A stretch of DNA of 64,000 nt from Pegea sp. RAD2-039 (Eukaryota; Chordata; Thaliacea; Salpida; Salpidae): the NCBI GenBank assembly GCA_034620365.1, contig JAQGEQ010000225.1:1-64000 (forward strand), given 5' to 3'. The notes below the pieces were generated by a model. It saw only the letters and a program-made list of their open reading frames with translations. It was not told the DNA's origin and searched no databases. Below are positions 57,230-64,000 of the stretch, one piece after another (position 1 is the stretch's first letter; each line of letters begins with the position of its first letter). A program made the translations under genes and the position numbers.

Positions 57230-57370
57230 ATCAAAGGCTGCTAGGTCTCTAAATGAAATGCAGCTAAAAATCGATGCATCGACAAAAACGTCGAGGTCAC
57301 GTGGTAAAAGTGAAAAAAGTGAACTTCTTCGGGTGACCGTCGACAGAAAGTCAATTTTTTTGGAGAAGAT
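57230..57370. promoter_or_regulatory. Candidate ferritin promoter region
   Basis: A short GC-richer block 30-170 bp upstream of the ferritin ATG. It has the perfect 12-bp palindrome TCGATGCATCGA (57,271-57,282) and, further up, a GTCACGTGG E-box. Beyond it the sequence becomes AT-rich at once. A promoter role is inferred from position and composition. Confidence 0.4.
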
Positions 57371-58180
57371 TTTACTTTTGCAGTTATTTATTACAAATTA
57401 TATAAATTTAAATTAAATAATTAGATTTAAAAACATTTTCAAATTTATCAAAACTTAATTTAAAAAGTTTAAAAATAAACAAATAAAAAGAAAACTGAAA
57501 AAAAGTTTATTAAATTAAAAAAGCTTTGAAACTAGTAAATAATTCATAAAATCACAAAATTACTTTTTTGTTGTTAGTTTAAAATATTTCCAAAAATAAT
57601 AATTTTAACTTTTAGAAAAAACCTCTAAAATTCAATGAAGAAAAATTTTTATTTTTTTTCTCTTAAATCGATTTCTTTAAAACTAAAATCGAAAAATAAA
57701 ACTTTTTTAAAAATTTATAATTCAATTTTCAGCAAAAAATGTATTTTTATTTTCCTAAACTATGAAGCAAATAACAATTCAACTTTATCTCCTAATATTA
57801 AAATAAATCTTTATAAGTTTAAAAAATTACTTGTTCAAATGCTAGAATAACTTTTATGTTCATCTTTCAGATTAAACTCAAAAATGAATTTGATTTAATT
57901 TCTAAAAACATTTTTTCTGTTTTAATATCAATAAAACTTCTTTATTTAGATTTATTTCGTTTATAAATCATTTACTGATCAAGATTTTTTGTTGATACAA
58001 ATATTTGATTGAATTCTTTGATAGTGTTTCAATAAAACTGAATATTTAAATTAATTTATTGAATAAAGTCTCAAAGATGAAATTAAATCTTATCATGAAA
58101 TGTTTGACGATTTATTTATTTCCTACAAATAAAATAATTTCATTTAAATATCATTTTATTGCAACTTTACACTTTCAACG
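57371..58180. other. AT-rich intergenic DNA
   Basis: No exon was seen. The ORF at 57,635-57,850 (+) is Lys/Phe/Asn-rich and looks like random AT-rich sequence. Confidence 0.6.
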
Positions 58181-58204
58181 TCTTTATTGATAAAATAGAA
58201 GTCT

Positions 58205-60901
58205 TCAAAGTTTGACGTATCGTGAAAAAAGACCAGTAACAGGTGAACCAGTTGGAAGACCCGGAAATGAACCTTCAGAGCCAGCAATATCGAGATGAGT
58301 ATACTTCAACTTGATATTTGAATCCAATCCATGCTGAAAGACATCAAATTAGAAGATGAAGAGACGAGAAAGATATACTTTATCAAGTCCAGATGTCATA
58401 ATCATGAAAGCACTGGGACTTTGATGTCCCCGAGGGGTCCTGGTTGACGGGGAGTTGTTACATTGAAGGACATCTTCATAAACAGACTTTCCTGTGAAAG
58501 AACAGATGAAGAGATGAAGATGAGAAAGTTTTTTGAACCTGTGTGGAAGACATAATCTTCACGACGTATCCTAGAGATTTCAAACATGTCTCCAACAACA
58601 TCACCAGCATCTTGAAGTTGTTGGGCATTTCTAATTTGATGAGCTGGTCCATTATCCATAGCAATCTACCATATCAATATCAGAGTGGTCCACATCTACT
58701 TACAAACCACTTACACTGTAACCTTTACCCATTGCAATTATAGCATGACCAGTTAAAGTAGCAATTGTGTAAAGATGAGGATTAGTTGATGTTACAGCTT
58801 TCTCCTTTGCTTCACAAAGACAATCAACCATCGCCATACGACCTTCAGCGTCAGTATTACCAACTCTAACCTAAAAACCACTTATAAACCAGTGAAAGGA
58901 ACCAGTAAACCAGTTACTAACCCGAACACCAGCTCTTGAAGTGATTATTTCATCAGCTACGTAACCATTTGCACCAATACTATTTCTCACCATCGACATG
59001 GTCCCATGAACTTGCAGATGCGATGGTTTAAGAAGTCTCAAAACCTACCATCAAAACACCATAAAAAAACCATCAAAAACACCATCAAAAACACCATAAA
59101 AAAACCATCATAAAAACCATAAAAAAACCATCACTACAAACATGGTAACCAGTTTCTTACCTCAAAAAAACCAGCAACTGCCGAAGCACCACCTTTATCA
59201 CGATGCATACCAGCCATGACACCACCAGCTTTCACATCAGCACCACCTGTGTCGTAGGTGACGCCTTTACCAACCAGGAATAAGGTATCAGTGATCGGTC
59301 CTGACCCTTCGTAGTTCAACTTGACGACGCGAGCGTTATGACGAGGAACATCTGAAGATGAAGAAGTGATGAAGATGAGAAGATGGAGGAAGGAAGGATT
59401 ACTTTTAGCAGCTCTATTAACAGCTCCAAGACACGGATATTGCTCTTCAATCACATCCACATTATCAACAACTTCCACCTGAAACCGAGACATCAGAAGA
59501 AGATCTCTGAGATCAAAAATCATCTCACTGAGATGTTAGATCCTTGAAAATGCTTCGAAACGAATTCAGCGACTTTCGGAGGAGCCATCCTCTCAGGATC
59601 AGATCCCTGAATATCTCGCGTCAAGCTCCTAAACAATAGATGACGTCATCAACGATGATATGACGTCATCAACGATGATATGATGTCATTAACGATGATA
59701 TGATGTCATTAACGACGATATGATGTCATCAACGACGATATGACGTCATCAACGACAATATGACGTCATCAACGACGATATGACGTCATCAACGATGATA
59801 TGATGTCATTAACGATGATATAATGTCATTAACGACGATATGATGTCATCAACGACGATATGACGTCATCAACGACAATATGACGTCATCAACGACGATA
59901 TGACGTCATCAACGACGATATGACGTCATCAACGACGATATGACGTCATCAACGACGATATGACGTCATCAACGACGATATGACGTCATTAACGACAATA
60001 TGACGTCATAAACGACGATATGACGTCATCAACGACGATATGACGTCATCAACGACGATATGACGTCATCAACGACGATATGACGTCATCAACGACGATA
60101 TGACGTCATCAAAACCAACCTGCCGCATTCATAAGCTGTACAAACGTCGCGAAACTTCTCAGGTTCCTCTTTGCACCAAAATCCGATCGCGTTGAGCTGT
60201 AAACATCGAGATGAAGAGTTTGGGAAGATAGATTAGTTGCCTAGCAACCTTAAACGCCTTCTGTGGAAAACTCTCGCGTATTTCGAGCGGAACGTAAAGT
60301 TGTTGAAGAGCGCCCAACGCGGCTACAAGTTGAGCTTGAGGGTACCTGAAGTAGAAGTTGATGGACCTCTAATTCGATATCTGGACCAACCTGGTGTCCG
60401 GTGGAGTTACTAAAAGTGGACTTCTACATCCAGCTTGAAGCGCGCGTTCAACACCCAACATCGCCGCGTCATAGAAGCGTCTGACGTCATCATAATCGCG
60501 ATTTAAAGCTCCTGTTGGTGAAAAGATCTGAAATTGGATATTTTAGGAAGATGCGATGAAGTGAGGTTGGATTACTAATCGACTGAAGATGGATTTGATT
60601 GGGAGAATGCAAGGATTAACTCCAACAGATTTATCAGTCTGAAAAAAGAAGATGAAAAAAAATTAGGAAAAAATGATGAAAAAAAAGTGACTTTTTTAAA
60701 CTCTTCTAAAGGATTTTTCAAGAAATTTAATCCTCCTGTTAGATTATTGATTGAATCTGTGATTAAAATGATTCCATCATATTTAACTGATCCTAATGAA
60801 GCTGCATCAGTTAGTGAACTAGTCACGTGAATATCACAAGGTAATCTACAAAAAGAAATCTTAAATCTTTCACTAAATTGAAATTAACTAACTCACGGCA
60901 T
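58205..60901 (-). CDS. M17-family leucyl aminopeptidase (W07G4.4 type)
   Basis: About 13 exons encode roughly 515 residues. The C-terminal half is the M17 catalytic domain, a two-metal enzyme that removes N-terminal residues from peptides in the cytosol. Metal-ligand and catalytic motifs are intact: FLVGKGVTYDTGG (Lys, Asp), MHRDKGGASAVAG (Asp) and VGNTDAEGRMAM (Asp, Glu, Arg). LTGHAIIAMGKGYS, IAMDNGPAHQ, QCNNSPSTRTPRGHQ and YTHLDIAGSEG place it in the invertebrate group of C. elegans W07G4.4 rather than classical LAP3. The N-terminus starts MPLPCDIHVTSSLTD, and the first exon is 5 nt long. A CATTTCAG acceptor ends 25 nt before the ATG. AATAAA (58,183-58,188) follows the stop. It is third in the same-strand cluster, 165 bp after IGBP1. 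Confidence 0.93.
59040..59142 (-). repeat. ACCATCAAAAAC simple repeat in an aminopeptidase intron
   Basis: The intron before the VLRLLKPSH exon consists of about nine accatcaaaaac / accataaaaaa units. Confidence 0.85.
59641..60115 (-). repeat. 20-bp CRE-palindrome minisatellite, about 23 units
   Basis: Unit consensus TGACGTCATCAACGACGATA, strictly 20 bp with no length drift, fills the intron between the AYECGR and SLTRDIQG exons. Most units contain the perfect palindrome TGACGTCA. Five or six have TGATGTCA, the CpG-decay form, and these cluster in two similar blocks about 120 bp apart (59,661-59,760 and 59,781-59,880), showing a higher-order duplication. Confidence 0.97.
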
Positions 60902-61066
60902 ATTGAAACTTGTTGCTATGAAACGACTGAAATGTTTCGAAGCTCGAAACGACGAAATAATTATTAACTAAACACTTAAACTAACAAAATAACTGCAAAA
61001 AAAATTAATAATCAAACTCAATAGTCTACAAATCGATTATTAAAAAAAAACAGAGACACTAAAAAG

Positions 61067-62044
61067 TTATCCTTTTCTGTAGCGGTTTCCATCTCCTCTT
61101 CGATGAGTGTCTTTAAAATCATCCATACTTCTCTTAGCTTCGATCTTAGAGTCATCATCATCATCACTTTCTTCTTCTTTGCTCTCTGGGACCCCATTTC
61201 CGCTATCAGGGACTCTTCCAGCCGCTACTTCGCGCTCATAAAACTCATCTAGTGTCATTGTAGGCAAACTAGGGTACCCCGCCCCAAATACTGCTGATTG
61301 CATCTTGTCCCTGGTCAACATAAACGGCATTTGACCTCTAGCACCATCTGGTGGACGCCGTGGAGCTTGTTTCTGATGAGAAATACTCTTCATGTATTCC
61401 AACATCTTCTCTTCCTCATTTATTGATCTGATTTCATCAATAATTTCATAAATCCAATCTTTGATTTGAATCAACCAAAGTTGACGTTTTGTGTCATCAT
61501 CTAAAGTATCTTCACGAGATTGTAGTTCTGATATCTTCTCTTTTCTTGCTTTTGCTTCCTTATATCTTCTGATCTTCATGTCTCTACCATCAGCTTGAGC
61601 TTTCAGCTCTTCAGTTTTGCTTCCACCAATTTTCACTTTTTCAACTTTATCGTTTTTCTTCATCAAAATCTCTTCAATCTCATCAACAGGTTCGAAACCG
61701 TAACTTAAACAAAGTTTTAAAAACTTTTTCAAAAACTCTAAACTACTTTCCAATACAGCAGGTCTTTCCGAAGTATCTTTACAAGTCTTCTTCATATGGA
61801 GCTTGCCTAATACAGCAGGGATCAGAATAAACTTCAAATCTCCCGTAGCAACTTCCTCAATTTCTTCATTAGAACTATACAAGTCTAACTGATCAACAAG
61901 TTTGCACAAATGAGTTGTCGATGAAATCGCTGATGTCAGCTCTGATTGATATTTCGTTGATAAAGAAGGTTCAGAAGACTCTTCAATATCTAAATACATC
62001 TTCCAGCAGTCAGTGAACATTTGAGACACTTTCTTATCTTCCAT
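61067..62044 (-). CDS. IGBP1: IGBP1 / alpha4 / Tap42-like PP2A regulator
   Basis: A single uninterrupted exon of 325 codons. The family binds free catalytic subunits of PP2A-type phosphatases and stabilises them, linking to TOR signalling. The N-terminal 220 residues are helical, as in the TPR-like alpha4 fold (starting MEDKKVSQMFTDCWKM, with FILIPAVLGKLHMK and RYKEAKARKEKISEL). The C-terminal part has the conserved TRDKMQSAVFGAGYPSLPTM and LDEFYEREVAAGRVPD segments, then an acidic/basic tail. Length is typical. It is the only intron-free long gene in this window. Its ATG lies one base after the TM2D2 stop on the same strand, so the two ORFs must share an mRNA or be separated by trans-splicing inside the TM2D2 coding region. 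Confidence 0.95.
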   Translation of the reverse strand: MEDKKVSQMFTDCWKMYLDIEESSEPSLSTKYQSELTSAISSTTHLCKLVDQLDLYSSNEEIEEVATGDLKFILIPAVLGKLHMKKTCKDTSERPAVLESSLEFLKKFLKLCLSYGFEPVDEIEEILMKKNDKVEKVKIGGSKTEELKAQADGRDMKIRRYKEAKARKEKISELQSREDTLDDDTKRQLWLIQIKDWIYEIIDEIRSINEEEKMLEYMKSISHQKQAPRRPPDGARGQMPFMLTRDKMQSAVFGAGYPSLPTMTLDEFYEREVAAGRVPDSGNGVPESKEEESDDDDDSKIEAKRSMDDFKDTHRRGDGNRYRKG

Positions 62045-62045
62045 T

Positions 62046-62804
62046 TTAACAATACAAGGACCAGTTACTGTTATCAGCTGGTACTAATTTACCAGTTAGC
62101 AATAAAACAATATCAACAAGCCACCAGACTCCAACTCCACCTAGTGTTAGAAGTTTACCAACCCCAGTTGGAATATAACCCAATGAAAAGCGGTCTACGC
62201 CCAAAAACCCTAGAAAAACTGACTGTAGAAGAACGTTAATGAAACAGGTTCCTGTGTATCTGAAAAATAAAAGTAATTTGTTTTAATATTTTAATAATAT
62301 TTGTGAGAATAAATAAAATTTATAAAAATTGAAACTTCTTTCTAACTTTAAACAGGGGATATTATGTCTTTGAAAGACTCGACTTCCGGCACAATCTATA
62401 GATGTATCAATAACCCGACAAGTCACAGACACAAATTGAGTTGATTTAAAAGTGTATTGATCTGAAGACCTCTATAAAAATCAAACTTTAGGGGGGTGGT
62501 TTATGAATAATTTATAATTACCTTTTTACAGTTGTTCACTGGAATATTAGAAGTTGATTGGTTTTGAGAGTTTGAAGAATTTAAACTTGAAAAGCTTGGT
62601 TCTTCACAAATAATAAATTCAGATGGCCTAGAAAGAATTGATTAGTATTTGATGATTAGAATCAGATTTTGAAACTTACAACAAATAACAACTTATATTT
62701 GGTGACAAAGGGTTTAGATTAAGCGATGAAATGTCACAAAATACTCCGCCAAAAACAAATATCAAAATAAAAATTATTCTTTTTGAAATCAAAATTGAAA
62801 ACAT
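62046..62804 (-). CDS. TM2D2: TM2 domain-containing protein 2
   Basis: Four exons encode about 189 residues. A signal peptide ([20 protein letters not shown]) is followed by an extracellular stretch with conserved cysteines ([37 protein letters not shown]) and two membrane helices joined by the family DRF turn ([20 protein letters not shown], then [19 protein letters not shown]). The end [11 protein letters not shown] matches TM2D2 rather than TM2D1 or TM2D3. These membrane proteins are linked to Notch signalling and phagocytosis in flies. A TTTTTGTCTTTAG acceptor ends 13 nt before the ATG. The TAA stop (62,048-62,046) is followed after one base by the IGBP1 ATG. Confidence 0.93.
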
Positions 62805-62829
62805 TAGTTCAACTACACTAAAGACAAAA

Positions 62830-64000
62830 ATAAAAGTCAAAATACAAAAAATCATTTATTTAAATTCATAAATTAATAACTTGTTAATCATAAATATATA
62901 TAAAAATATATCAACTTACTTAATAAAAGATTTATAAAGATTTTTTAAATATACTTTTTATTTCAATATATAAAAAAGCTTAACAATTTATAATAGCAAA
63001 AATTTTAGAATATTTTAAATATTAATATATCAAGTTTAAAATTGTTTTAACTTAAAAATATTCTAGTAACTGATTATTAAGTAAATAAAACTAAATATTG
63101 CTCTAAAAAAACTTTCATTTAAAAATATAAATAAAAGATATTAAAAAAACATCCTATTTATAAAATCTTTGAAAAGAACAAAGTTCAAATAAACTAAATA
63201 AAAGTTTACAAACAGTTTTGTAGTTACTAATTTTATATTCAAAATAAAAGAATATTATAACCATTATAAAGCTTTTTATATAAAGAAATATAAAAAATCT
63301 AATTATGAAACTTAATCATTACATAAAGTTAAATTTTATAAGTCAGAAAAAAAGTAAAAATTATCTAAAGTTTGTAATTTAAGCATTTTATTTACTTGAA
63401 ATATTATTAATAAATCTTTAATTTCAAAACAACCAATTTGCAACAATCTTATTTCGTTTTAAAATTGACAAAAGTTAAATATGAAAATGGTGGAAATATG
63501 AAAGGCAGATTTAATAGGAAAATATTTATATATGAATTTTAATTAAAAAATTATAAATAATAATTTTGAATAATTTCAAAGTATACCACTTAACAAAATA
63601 TCGCAAAAAATTTCAAAATCCAAAAACATTGATAATATCTAAACATAAAAGACTTATTTGAAAATATTGATATTAAATAAATTTGTGTATATGTGAAATA
63701 TAATAATAAAGTTTCTCTAAAATATTTTACTATTTTTAAAAAGTTAAAGTTTTTATCAGCTACTATTTAGTCAAAGGACATTTTTGTCGTAACCTATAAA
63801 ATTTTAACAAAATCATTTGTAGGTTTTCTTCTTTGTTTTGTCATTTTAAAAACAATATAAACAAATTGAAATTAGAAAAATAAAAGTGATTATATTAAAC
63901 GAAATTAAATCGCGGTTGATTTAGGTTGATAAAGGACTTATATCAGTTGAGTTATTCTATAGTAAAACTAACTGTAGTTAGGTAATGGGCAGAATCGAAA
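62830..64000. other. Very AT-rich DNA with no supported gene
   Basis: Upstream of TM2D2 I saw no exon, repeat or RNA gene up to the window edge. Confidence 0.6.

Noticed and set aside
59641-60115. CRISPR-like or satellite centromere array
   Set aside because: A 20-bp unit with no spacers, under 500 bp, confined to one intron.

Overview
The window is about 64 kb of AT-rich animal nuclear DNA. The evidence is a set of intron-rich, animal-type genes with GT-AG introns, mostly 45-100 bp: PDS5, TM2D2, IGBP1, an SLC6 transporter, a CCP/sushi protein, RNA polymerase I large subunit and ferritin. There are also many dead CR1/Jockey-like LINE copies. Nothing is bacterial or viral. Most start codons lie 0-42 nt after a 3' splice-acceptor-like sequence, and two genes on one strand are one base apart. 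Both suggest spliced-leader trans-splicing with operons, so a small invertebrate such as a nematode or flatworm is likely. The phylum is inferred, not proven.

Layout. 1-2,716 and 14,024-16,587 are two direct copies of one segment carrying a CNOT9-like gene fragment and a LINE 3' end. 7,982-10,126 (-) is a CCP-domain gene ending in a 15-bp minisatellite. 10,369-12,575 holds two LINE remnants. 18,388-18,682 (-) is a small membrane-protein gene. 20,146-27,667 (-) is POLR1A with about 29 exons. 30,679-31,467 (-) is a four-exon SAM-domain gene hidden among short exons. 32,920-42,115 is a large inverted repeat: two near-identical, apparently intact SLC6 transporter genes point toward each other around a 1.3-kb spacer with a third, broken SLC6 copy. 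42,850-45,048 is LINE debris and a direct repeat of part of that spacer. 45,639-54,601 (+) is PDS5; one of its introns contains a complete antisense gene (49,230-50,998). 54,930-55,397 (+) is a probable small gene. 55,855-57,203 (-) is ferritin. 58,205-62,804 (-) is a tight same-strand cluster transcribed in the order TM2D2, IGBP1, M17 leucyl aminopeptidase.

The genes are housekeeping functions (rRNA transcription, cohesin regulation, PP2A control, iron storage, peptide turnover) and do not form one pathway. The unusual content is structural: the SLC6 palindrome, the one-base TM2D2/IGBP1 junction, and a strong enrichment of the palindromes TGACGTCA and CACGTG in the introns of the gene-rich parts, including a 23-copy 20-bp array and a roughly 40-copy 19-bp array. 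No CRISPR array, rRNA or credible tRNA was found. Exon models were made by hand from splice sites and reading frames and have not been checked against RNA.
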